A stretch of 64,000 nt of DNA, taken from the NCBI GenBank assembly GCA_029379385.1, contig CM055608.1, positions 24,302,350 to 24,366,349 on the forward strand. Reading direction: 5' to 3'. Both the position numbers and the translations under genes were made by a program. This DNA is from Quillaja saponaria. Lineage: Eukaryota > Streptophyta > Magnoliopsida > Fabales > Quillajaceae. The notes beneath the pieces were generated by a model. That model was not told where the DNA came from. It saw only the letters and a program-made list of their open reading frames with translations, and did not search any database. Shown piece after piece: positions 1 to 11,700 of this stretch (the first letter of the stretch is position 1; every line of letters starts with the position of its first letter).

Positions 1-1290
1 TGTACCAAAATATTTCTCAAATGCATTTAAACAAATTTCGTAGTGTTAATTAAGAATTAGGAAATGATTTGCTAGCATATTCAACTAATATTTTGATGTC
101 AAGTCAGCTTAATGATTATCCCCTATTCCAAAGTAATTGATTGTACATTTAAAATAAAAATAATAATAAATCTCACAAACTAAAAACTATACAAATTTTG
201 AAGGTCTTAAAATAAAAACTAAATAAGTCCTAATTTTTAGTTTTCTTTTATTTAAGTCATTTTACTTTGTTAGTACTTCTTTTGCCAAAAAATTCTTTGA
301 AAAATTAATCAACTTCTTGCAAAAGAACATAAAAGGGTCTAACCTGTGTACACAATCTAGCTATCTTATACAAATTATGTTAGCAAGTACAGTTCAAGTA
401 GTTTTACTTCTGATTCAACAATAACACCTCTATCTAATGAAAAAAAAAAAAAAAAAAAAAAAAACAGATCAATTCTTTAATTTTGTTCTTACTTCTGAAA
501 ATAAAATAAAAAATTAGTCTTTCCGTAATATATAAATATTAAAGGTGTAACTCAATTCAACGTGAAATTTTAAATAAAAACACAAAAAAAAAAAAAAAAA
601 AAAAATTTAAATAAACAAACAAAACAAAACAAAAACAAACAAACAAACAAACAAAAACAATGGGAAACAAATGAAATTAAGTAATTGAAGAAGTATGACT
701 TATTGATCTTTAAAAAATATGCAACTAAATCATTGATTGATAAAAATGAAAGAAATCAGCGCAAGGTTTCAGACAAACCTGTCGGAGCGCTTATATGAAG
801 ACGGAAGAGGCCAAAGGAGGAGTTAGGAGTTGGTGTAGAAAAATGAGGAGTTAATTCATTGATTGAGCCCAACATGAGTTTAAATAAATAGAGCATTATC
901 ATCTCTCAAGAATTGATGTAGAAAATGAGTTGAACATGGAGTACTGAATTATTTGTAAGAAAAAAGAGCATTGACACTTTTTCTCTATACGTTTGAATTC
1001 AGAGAGATTGCTTTCACAAATAAAAAAACTAATGATTAGAGGAAGCTTCTTTGATACTTGTTCATGTTTGTTCTTTAATTAGTAAGCAAGTCAGAATCGT
1101 GCTTTGGTTTCAGAAAGCTTAGATATAACTCTGATACTTTTTCTATACAAACTGTATGAAAGACGCTGACTGTTTACTCCTATTTACTTGTTCATTCAAC
1201 CTTCATCAACCAAATATAGAATTTATGTGTTAGAATCATTCTCATTAAATCATGAAACAGTGCATTTGTTAACATAATTTGAGCAAAAAC
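1..1290. other. 3' flank of the cyclin gene, no gene seen
   Basis: AT-rich DNA with homopolymer and low-complexity runs: poly(A) around 439-464 and 585-605, then an A/AAC-rich stretch to about 660. No reading frame has family character. The part nearest 1300 probably includes the 3' untranslated region of the minus-strand cyclin gene, but I could not place a polyadenylation site with confidence. Confidence 0.6.
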
Positions 1291-1300
1291 AATGACATTG

Positions 1301-1513
1301 GATGATTTTCCAATAAATCATCTGATGCTAAATTTGCAGGAATCTTTATTATATCAGGCAAAACCAGCAAGAGAATTTTGGCTGGTGGAAACAGAGCAAC
1401 AGCTCCTCGATGATTTTCCAATAAATCATCTGATGCTAAATTTGCAGGAATCTTTATATCAGGCAAAACCAGGTAAGAGAATTTTGGCTGGTGGAAACAG
1501 AGCAACAGCTCCT
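1301..1513. repeat. 108-bp tandem duplication of the cyclin 3' end
   Basis: Two adjacent copies, about 1301-1408 and 1409-1513, share the same sequence from gatgattttccaat to acagctcctc with a few small indels (a 3-base difference near tctttat and a 1-base difference near accag). On the minus strand each copy encodes the last residues of the cyclin ([12 protein letters not shown]). The gene reads into the 1409-1513 copy first and stops there at 1459-1461, so the 1301-1408 copy lies in the 3' untranslated region. Confidence 0.9.
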
Positions 1514-4445
1514 CCTCCCTCAGGATTTGAGTATTTTCTGTACACAACCTGAAGGTTACTTTTCGAAGCCATTGAGTGGAAGCTCACCAGTAGTTGAGCA
1601 CAATCCCTGTTTGGAAACATACAATTCATTTGTCACTGATTGGAACCACACAATTCCACTACACACCATCTACACTAGATCGAGATAATGAAGATATAGA
1701 TAGAATACTCACATCAGTTGTTCTTCTGAATAACCAGTGTGAAGCTTAAGCGTCTCATTCCAAGCAGGGCTCTTATTAAGTGTGCATCTAGCAGCGAAGA
1801 CTGCTGAGGCAGCAACCATTGATGGGCAATACATTATAGTGGCATAATGCATCATTCCCAACTCAGACAGAAAATAGGCCATATTTTCCAACTAGACAAT
1901 AGTCCAATAAAAAGAAATGAAACAATATTAATTTCCTTATACATAACATTGTAAAAGATAAAATATTAAAATGGAGCAATTAACTACCAGATTAGGAGTA
2001 GGATCACTGACTTTCTGATCAGGAATTGATGCCTTGATAAAACGAACAAGGAAAACATAAGGTGTAGGCACAGTCAAGGTCCACTCAAGCTTGCCCAATA
2101 TGATTTTCTCCATTACAAGTATCTGTTCATGAGTGTAAGCTCTGTCTGAAAGGCATACCAACTCATCAACCTGCACAAATATTCAATTCATATCAGCAAC
2201 CGCAAAAAAATTGAACAGAAAAATATTACTACTGGGAAATATACACACCGCAGGAGGCCAGATTTCTTCATACTTGGAGGCCATCAGCATGGCACTGATG
2301 CCAACCAACTGAAATTCCTTCCTGGGCATAGTTTTAATTGCCAGGAACCTATCAATTATATTGATGGTCAGATAAAGAGTTTCACGCGACAGATCGAACT
2401 TGCGATGGACATCAACAAGCCAATCAATGAGAATTGCTCTCATCCTCTCATTAATTTCAGGCTGCATGTCCATGTAATCATGAGGGCGGCTTTCATTCTG
2501 CATCACAAGTAAAATATCAAGTACAATTAGTATCAAATACATTTATGACTCATATATACACTTACAATTTTTAGTAGTATTGAAGGATAATAGAAATACC
2601 TCAACCAACTTATAGAATTTGTAGATGTCCTCAATATACTCCACAGCAGCCAACTCATTGCCAATGTCAGCTGCATCAATATCAATAATCTGCTCCTTAG
2701 GTTTTTTAGCCACACCACATGCAGCCTGCACATATAGGATCACATAGTAAGGACTAGAACACACAGGTAGAATTAAGATAATTAACAAAGAAAAAGCAAA
2801 AAGCTAAACTATCAACCTTGCTTCTAGCAGTGAGTACTGAAGTAAGAGTATTTGATTTCTTCTTAGATTTGGCTTCTCCATCTTTTTTCTTGATCACAGG
2901 CTTCTCTTGCTTAGCCTCCTCTACCTCAGTATCTGGGCTTATCTCAATGACTTCCTTAGGCTTTTGTTTAACAGCAACTTTCTTTTGAGCCGCCTTTACT
3001 GCCCCTACTTTTTTACCAGCTGCATCTTTATCAGTGGGAGCTCCAATGACTTTGGCACAGGCCTGTTTCTACAATTTAAGGGAAACCAGAATCCATAATT
3101 AGTTATTCTAACATGAAGAAGCAAATGAAGAAAGATGGAAATAGCCACACGAGAGGTATGGGAACTCAGAATCCATAATTAGTCATTCTAACATGAAGAA
3201 GCAAATGAAGAAAGATGGAAATAATCACACGAGAGGTAAGGGAACCCAGAATCCATAATTAGCTATTAGAACATGAAGAATCAAATGAGCAAAGATGGAA
3301 ATAACCAAATGAGAGGTGAACCTTGTTTTCAGCAGCTTCCGCATTGGCCAGAAGTTGAGCACAGAAACTCCTTAAAGAATAAAAGGGAAATAAGGATGGT
3401 AATAAGAATAATTTGGTGGATATAAGATCAAACTCATACACACACAGAGAGAACCCATGCAGCATTATTTCGTGCACCATTAAGACCAAACTCATACACA
3501 CCTTGTGATGGGGCGATTAGGCTTTCCCTCAATTTCTTTAACGGTCACCAGATTACCAATATCTCCCAATGCTCTGCGATTTCTCCCTTCAGCCACATCA
3601 TTCTTCTTCTGTTGTTTACCCCCCACAACTATTGCCTCACCTGTGAGATCAATCCAAAAAAAAAAACCCATAAAAATCTGAAAATAAACTTCCCTCTAAA
3701 ATATTAAATTCGTGAATAATAATGGAAAATTGTGTGGTTCAAATAATGAGATTTACATATACAGTTCAAAATAATATAAATTTGCTTTTCGCTTCGGGAT
3801 CCTAAAAACTGAAAAAAAATAAAATATTAACAACTATACAAGAAACAAATTAGTCTGTAATACAAGAATGGACGTCGTTCAAGATAGCTCCTTTTTTAAC
3901 TTTCATCTTCCTGATTCAGTATTTGATATGAAAACACAGAAGACAAGTGCTCATCCTAATTCAATTTTCACCCCACTCTCTCAAATTTTCTCGGCAACCT
4001 AACATGTAGAACTACAGAAAATCCAATACAGACAAGAACGGGATCCCATGTCCCAAGTGAAAAAATAAACGAAAGACATTGAAATCAAAAGAATTTAAAG
4101 AAAACAGAAGTGACAAACCAACCAAAGGTGCTGAGGTAAGAAGAGCGCGGAGAAATAAAGATTTGAAATTTAAGGTTTGAATCAATGATTGACCAGATTG
4201 CTAAAATCTCAAAACATATAAGCAGATAACTAATTGTAAACGAACACAAACAAATTAAATTACAAAATAAACAACCCAAATCCTAAGTACAACTCTTTAA
4301 CCTTCAAAATCCCATGACAAAAAGAATATCCCAATAATAAAATAAGATACTATAAGTCTTGAATCGAAAAACCCCAAAGATAAAAAGGAGAAAAGGAAAA
4401 GAAAGTACCTCTGGGTTGTTGTGGAACAATGAGTCTAGAGGCCAT
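1459..4445 (-). CDS. CYCB1: G2/mitotic-specific cyclin B1-type, nine coding exons
   Basis: Regulatory subunit of a mitotic cyclin-dependent kinase, acting in the nucleus and cytoplasm at G2/M. Exons on the minus strand: 4445-4409, 3640-3502, 3370-3322, 3068-2817, 2725-2600, 2497-2249, 2170-1988, 1891-1713, 1606-1459. All junctions are GT-AG and in phase, giving 453 residues, a normal length for plant B cyclins. The start [13 protein letters not shown] is the family N-terminus. A destruction box RRALGDIGN lies near residues 34-42, then a lysine-rich linker (about 76-159). The cyclin N fold (about 190-315) contains [15 protein letters not shown] and [13 protein letters not shown]. The cyclin C fold starts near [11 protein letters not shown]. 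The segment [16 protein letters not shown] favours the B1 class. The protein ends GFA with a stop inside a duplicated segment. Periodic G2/M expression is suggested by upstream MSA-like motifs. No damage is visible. Confidence 0.97.
3081..3320. repeat. 80-bp tandem triplication filling cyclin intron 3
   Basis: Three copies of an 80-bp unit begin near 3081, 3161 and 3241, each with agaatccataattag, acatgaagaa and aaagatggaaata in the same order. The intron runs from 3321 down to 3069, so the array is nearly the whole intron, and its last copy touches the splice donor of the 49-nt exon 3322-3370. Confidence 0.95.
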
Positions 4446-4534
4446 TTCCAAAGCTTGATGAACAACAGGAAAAAAACGACCACTTTGCTATTCTCCTTCA
4501 GGGTCTCCTAGTCGCTTCTTCCAAATGTTCTCTG

Positions 4535-4556
4535 TCTCTCTCTCTCTCTCTCTCTG
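4535..4556. repeat. (CT)n tract upstream of the cyclin start
   Basis: An uninterrupted TC dinucleotide run about 90-110 bp upstream of the cyclin ATG, read as (GA)n on the coding strand. It most likely lies in the 5' leader or core promoter, where GA/CT runs are common in plant genes. It is a likely length-variable microsatellite. Confidence 0.7.
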
Positions 4557-4631
4557 ATTGCGTAGAGTAAGAACTGGCAGTGAAAAAAACCCCTTCTGCT
4601 TTTGAAGTTAAGGAGGCGACGCTACTCTTGC

Positions 4632-4716
4632 AACGGTCTAATTTTTTTGTGAGATTCCTACCGTTAGATCTAGATAATCCAACGGTAAACGATGGGTCTG
4701 AAGAATTATAGCCGTT
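4632..4716 (-). promoter_or_regulatory. Cluster of four MSA-like AACGG motifs in the cyclin promoter
   Basis: AACGG cores occur at 4632-4636 (plus), 4661-4665 (minus, as ccgtt), 4681-4685 (plus) and 4712-4716 (minus). The contexts TCCAACGGTAA, TCTAACGGTAG and CCAAACGGCTA come close to the mitosis-specific activator element YCYAACGGYYA. The motifs lie 187-271 bp upstream of the ATG. In plants MSA elements are bound by three-repeat MYB (MYB3R) factors and drive G2/M transcription of B cyclins. That this cluster works the same way is an inference. Confidence 0.75.
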
Positions 4717-5772
4717 TGGGTTCTAAAGTAATGGCCTCGTTAAAATATGGAAAGCTCCAGGTATGGCACACTGAACGGAGGCCCTCTTTCCTTTTACACT
4801 AAAAATGACCCAAGGCCGCTTAGAAATATCTGTGCAACGAATGTTTGGAGAAGACATGTGGGCAGTTATACCCTTCAATTTTTCCTAGTTTTTTTCTTTT
4901 TAGCAAGCAAGACTTGCATTACTTATTTTTAATTTCCTTTTGATGCATGGAATTAAAATTAAATTCCGAATTTTAAAACAAAAAAAATAAAAATTAAAAA
5001 AAATTCAGAATTGTAATTTTGCAACTTGAATTGCACCAAAAAAAAAAAAATTATAAATTTGAAACTTTAGTTCCTAATTAGATCCCAATTTTTATTGTTT
5101 AAATGTTATTCGTGAGTTGATTCGAAAGAAAATTAAGTAAAATTATTTGGATTTTTGGAAAGAAAAATGTAACAATAAACATATTTTGGAGTAAACAGTA
5201 TAATATATCAATGTTAAGATTAGAATTTAGAAGTATATCTCGGGCATTTTTCTTCTAATTTTTTAGAGAGAAATAAGTAGATAAACATATAAAATTATTA
5301 GAGAGAATAAAAAGGGTTTGATGGAAACTAAATATTCTCTTTTCAAACATTCCTTACGTTAATTATTTTAAAGTCAAATCTTTACCTTCTCTATATACAT
5401 GTATATAATAAAATATTAAAGTGCCATAATAACAATAACTTGACTATTGATTTTATTTTGAGTTTAAAAATAAAAATATGGACCAATGAAATTTTAATTT
5501 AATACAAAGGTGGGATTATTTGTCTTGCCTCATACAACACAGTTTGATGGGCAAATCAGCCACACAGAACAAATGAACTAATCAATATAAAAGATGATTC
5601 TGTTACAACATATGATTAGGCAAATAAAAAACGATGCCTACAACCTGATTAGTGGAAGCCCAATTACTATAATACAAATTTATCTTTCTTTACCAAAGCA
5701 AACACACAAGTATTATCACACCATGAGAATCTGATAGTACTCACTTCCGTGTAAGCTCAGTTAAATTTTCTT
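4717..5772. other. Spacer between SCAB 3' end and cyclin promoter
   Basis: AT-rich sequence between two co-oriented minus-strand genes. It must hold the SCAB 3' untranslated region and transcription end (nearer 5772) and the distal cyclin promoter. The small open frame at about 4747-4932 has no family character. Nothing else is recognised. Confidence 0.6.
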
Positions 5773-8700
5773 CTAAACTAGATCATCTGGTCCAGCAAGC
5801 ACGACCTGTCATAAAAAGCTTCTTCAATTAAAATCCAAATTCTAAGTTGGTAATGTAGCCATGCCACACAGTTGGAAAGAACAGAAGCCACCAAAATTTG
5901 ATAAAACCAATGATAAATGAATATGGCATGCCAATGGGTAACCAAGTAAGCAAAAGTACATACACTACAATCAAGAGCATATTTCCTGGCAATCATGATA
6001 GCCGCATTCCTTTCTCGCTCTGATTCAAATGTTAATACAAAGGAAAGTCCCTTCCTTGCTTGCCAAAACAATGCCTTGGCTGCATTATTGGCATTACCTC
6101 TTACTCCACAGAGCTACACAGACAGGGAGAGGATTTTTTTTAAGGCCAAAGCCAAACAACCAGAGAACCAATGCAGTTACCAGCTCTTAAATCCAACATG
6201 CTTATTGAACACACAAGTAAAACCTAGCCTAAGGAACTACCTGCATTGATGGGGAATAAATTTCTCTAGATTTTGTTATCCAACCTCTACACAGCTTTAG
6301 CCTCATCTTTCCCCAATGAAATGCATGAACAGAATGCGATTGATGATCTTGTCCATTCACCTGGGAAATAACTACCTACAAAACATCAAACATATAATTT
6401 GATAAGAAACAAGAAGAACTCTGCAATAAATCTCCCTTCCCAAATACAGGAGTTTCTGTTTCTGTCAACATTTCCTTAATTTATTAGTTAAAAGAGATGT
6501 AATTTACAGAAAAGAATAATCAGAATTTCTACATAAATTATAATAGTCTGCATGTTCTCAACATCCAAAGGCTTCAAATAATGAACAATGCACATAACTT
6601 CACACATATGAAAGCATCACATGAAGACAATATTCTATTGGGTATATGACTTTTAGAGACCAAGATCTGCTTCAGTTTGAGATTTAACAACCTTTTGCGT
6701 GTTAGATACCAAAATCCAAAGTTTACTAAGAGAAATATATTCTGGTGGATATAATTCTTCAAGATCGTGGCTGCTATTTTCATATCCAACATCCACTATG
6801 TATTATGTATAAGTCGAGAGATAATTTTCTGAAAGTGGTAAAATGTAAAACAAGTTGCAGAAGGTGGTAAAAAAATTAAATAATTTGGATGTATCTTTGA
6901 TTAAATCAAAGCAATCAGCATAAGTTCAAGACAGGATGCAACCACCAAGCAATATCAATGGAAGCAAGCCAGTAAGGGGAATCAGCAGTGAACAGCAATA
7001 TGATAAGATACAGATACAATTTAACGAGAAATTTATATATATTGGCTTGACATATCTAAACAATATCTTATCTTATCTTATATTTAATAATGTATATTAC
7101 CAAACTAAATAATTATATAAGCACATGCGGCCTTTAATAATATAAGCACATGCATGAGCATGGCCCCTTCCCAAAATTTTTCTAAAATAATATTAGTATA
7201 ATTTCAAATTAATTCTTAGACTTTTATTATTCTCTTATTTAGTATCGTGGTTTTTCTAAAAATAAAAATCAGATAAAAATTCTACATTTTTTACTACAAA
7301 ACTAATGAATTAAAACTTAGAACCCAAGATTATAAACTAATGGGTTAAATTTTTTATTATTCTTTTGCAGCTTACAAATTTTATTATTTCTTATGAGTTG
7401 AGTTTCTTATTTATATATATATTTTTTGTTATTAATATAGTGGAATACATTTATTTAAAATTTTAGTCAGCTCCTCCAAGAATAAATGTCTAGTCCCGTC
7501 ACTGACCACTCACTTTTATAGCGACAAGTTGAGAATTTTATACTATGTACATTGCAGAAAAGTTTTTATTCAGCTGATTTGGAGTGCGAGTTTCGGTTCC
7601 AAACATGATGTGCTTATCATCTAATGTAAATTTTACTTTAAATATAATAAGGATTTTAATATCATTTTTGAAAATCATATAAATTTATACTTATTACTTT
7701 ATAACCATCTTTTTATTGAGCTTAAGGTGGCAGCAATCTTCGTAAAAATATAATTATCATATGATTTAATTTCATTTTGGTCCCTTAAAATACTAAATTT
7801 TTTAAATTATTAGATCCCATCAAATTAAATTTTCTCAATATTTTCTTATAAAATTCTAAAATGAACCAATGGTTTAATCTATTATTGCCGTTAGGCCATA
7901 TCAGATTAAAAGATAAAAACCTTCAACCACGTGCTTATATATATATACACTGGATTAAGAAATTACAGGTCCTACTTTTCCTTCTTTCTCTTTTTTTTCT
8001 TTAGATAACCAGGGCCATTTCACTAATGGCTTCAATTCATTCTGCTGGCACAGAATCCATAAAAAGGGAGTGGAAAACAAAGAGACAACATATAAAAAGA
8101 AATCAGAACTAATTTCCAAGCCGAGGGAACAGGAAGTTAATCCTCTCAGAACAGTAAAAGCTCAAAACAACTAATCAAAGAAGTATAAACCATGCTTGTG
8201 AGACTGAAATTACTGTGTTGCAGAGACAGCATAATATAGTTAAACGAGTGAATAAATATAATGCAATAAGTTTCCCAGCATAGACAGTGTAGGGAAATAA
8301 CATAACAAAATATATCTTTCATTGATATATAAGATTTTCTTTAGTACTTAACAGTGGTGATCATCTATAAAAATAAAAAGAACTAGAAGGCAAGGCATAC
8401 TCAACACTAGCAAGGAAACAAGTAACTAAGACTGGAAAATATGAAACTGACAAGAACTTGTGATGATATACGTGCAAGATAATATTTCCAGGACAAACTA
8501 AGAGCAGACAAATAAAAATGAAAATTTAGAAGATCATTTAAATAATAATAAAACCTTTTTTGTTTAGATTGTCTCAGTAGATAATACTATTACTGGTTTA
8601 AGCAAAGGATGAGATGCCAAAATCAGTGGGAACTTACATTAAATTCCATATTAGATTTTTGCAGAAGTGTCTGTACATGGCTTCTAAGTCCAGCAACTGT

Positions 8701-11700
8701 TAAGTGTAATATAATTAGTCTTTCTTTTCCACTTTTATAAGGATCAATATTAGGTTAAAGAAACAAACCATAATAGCCCTTGGGATGATGATACAGGCAA
8801 AAGGTAAATCTGCACATGATTGTGAACTGAAAAAATTATTAAGAACTTATAACCCAAATGCACCTGGTTCAATGGGACCAGCAGTTGTCACTGTAACTTT
8901 TTGGCCATTGCAGACAATGTTGGCTTGTAATACTCGTCCAACATCAAAGGGCTCCGGAGCATATGTTGACCTGTCGGCACCTGAGACATGAAAGGTGAAA
9001 CAAATTCAGACAAAATAAGACATGGAAAAGCTAAAAGTTCCTGGGGATTAACAAATAATGAAGGGTAAAGCAATTAAGATGAGAGAAGTACATAAAAAGT
9101 TTAATATGATACTGCGAAAGTACTGCAGATTCAGTTACGCCATTTTTCCATCACATTGAAGCGTTGTGCATCTCTTGAAATATCAACAGAAATATCTCTA
9201 CTCTCTATGTACTTGAAACCTTAGAAGTATTCATTGAATTTATTGGAACTAGTGAAGGCAGAAAGGCATGAAACTTGGAAGCGCGAAGAGCATTTGAAAC
9301 TAATCCAAATGGCCAGACTAAAAGTCAAACTAATATTTATTTGGGAAAGGAAATCAAATTCAGAAGATGTTAAACCTATTAACTGTATTCATAAATCCTA
9401 TTGCTCTACACATTTAATACTTGGGAAGAATCTCTCAGGCTTTTGTACTAGGATATCATGATTCCTTGCAACATAATTATACTTGAATAGAATCATGCAG
9501 TTAAAGAGGAATTCTTGTCAACCAAATGGTTTCAGTCACTAGAAGGGAAGAATCTCTCAGGCTTTTGTACTAGGATATCATGATTCCTTGCAACATAATT
9601 ATATTTGAAAAGAATCATGCAGTTAAAGAGGAAGTCTTGTCAACCAAATGATTTCAGTCACTAGAAGGGATGAATCTCTCGGGCTTTTGTACTATGATAT
9701 CATGATTCCTTGCAACATAATTACATTTGAATAGAATCATGCAATTAAAGAGGAAGTCTTGTCAACCAAACGATTTCGGTCACTAGAATGCCAAATTGCC
9801 AATTATCGAAGAAGATGGTAAATCATTTTTGTATATCTTCATATGTTGGGAAGCATCCCTCGCTAAAATTGTTGTCCTGAAGTATCAATCTTATAAAATG
9901 TGAGAAACCTTCTAAGTTTTGTGATTAAACAAACAGTGTTTGGTAGCACTTTAAATTCGAATATCTGCGCTCATATCCGTCGTTTTACTGTCTAGAACTA
10001 TGTTATGTTTTATCCATATTAAAAAGTACTAATTTCTATGCAAGTAAAGGATACACCAACTCCAATAACTCAATAAATTTCACATGTTAAATGAAAAACC
10101 CATTCCTGTGAACCTTTTTGACAATTTTGTAGCAAGTTTCTGTCTAAGGAGAAGTTAACGTATGATGGAATTTGGAATATAGGTACTGTAACTTCACAAT
10201 ATACATGGTAATCTTATATCTTTTGGCACCTAAACTTCTTAACCAAGCACTTATACTTTCCTGTGAAATGAAAGTAATAAGACATGGTGCACTGCATGCA
10301 TGCATGCTGTGCCATTTGCCAGTTGTATGACCTCTCACGCTGTATAAAATTTACTTAGGCTTCCAAGATCAGTCTAGATGAAATATGTTTGAAAATCAAT
10401 TACAAATTTCCAAGTAAACTATACATTTTAAACTGAAAAAAGATGCATACATACTTGAAATAGTTTCCCTGCAGCTTCCTTCAGATGACAAGCAAAACCA
10501 CTGAAAGGAACATTTAGAAAGATCTGGAGCTTCATTTGAGCAAGGTTGGAGCCGGAGGCATGAACCTAGATTTTCTGAACCATCTAACATATATAAATAA
10601 TATTTGTTCTCCTCATCCCTCTTGCTCATTGTTAGCTGGCAAGAAGGATATAAGTTATTGAAAGAAACTAAGCTTAAGTCCATAACTAGCAATACAATTG
10701 ATAGATTTTTACCAATTGTATGAAAAGAGAGATGAAGGACCAACAACCTAATTAAAATGTAAAAATTGATTACTTCCCTATATACACACCAAACTAATCT
10801 AATTTTTATATAACCATCTGAAAACTACATATTTAAAACGTATTGAATATACAGAGAAGTAGAAACTACATATTAACAGACATCTCTCTGAAGCTTAACA
10901 GAAGCTACAGATTTCTCTCGGATTTGATCTCTTAAAGCACAAAGCTCATGTTCTAGGTCCATCCCCTGCAAAACATGCCATAAATCCCCATTATCAGCAA
11001 AATTATTTAACCATTTTATCACTACTAAAAAATTGAACCCAAAATGTCCAAACAAGTGTACAATTATGGCAGTAAAAAATAACTTGTTTACATAAAAGAC
11101 AATAAAATATGAATAAAACTAAATTATAAATACAGAAAATGTGAAAATAGTCATTTGACAAGTAACACAAAAAACACAGTTGCAACTCAAAATACAACAC
11201 GCACAATAATGGAATATACATGCAGGCAGAGAAAAAAGAATGCCAAGGAGGAGTATTACCTTAGAAACAAATTTGGAAAGTAGATGGTCGTGAACTGGTT
11301 CAGAAATAATGTATTTTTAGAAACTGCTGTAGAATAAAAAAGGGAGTGGAGAGCAGATACAATGGGTAAAGGAAATTATTCAAAAACTCAATAATCCAAT
11401 AGTATATTAACCCAAAACTATCAATTAGAATTTGTTCATTTATATAACAAATCTGCAAATATCCCTAATACTACCGGAACAAGAAACATTAACCTAATTT
11501 ACAAGTAATCTAATTCTAACTTCATTGAAATGAGTACTTGACTCTAATTAGACTCTAACATACATAACGGTTATAATTTAAGAGACCCTTAAAACAACAG
11601 GACGTTTATTTCTAACCTAACAACTTGATAAGGGCAAATTCAAGCTCCAAGAATGGACGCAAGAATTTGACAGAGTAAGGATAGAAAAGAAAGGAAATTG

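Noticed and set aside
9423..9788. Possible CRISPR-like repeat array
   Set aside because: Three 122-bp units without short repeats and unique spacers, in a plant intron. It is a tandem triplication.
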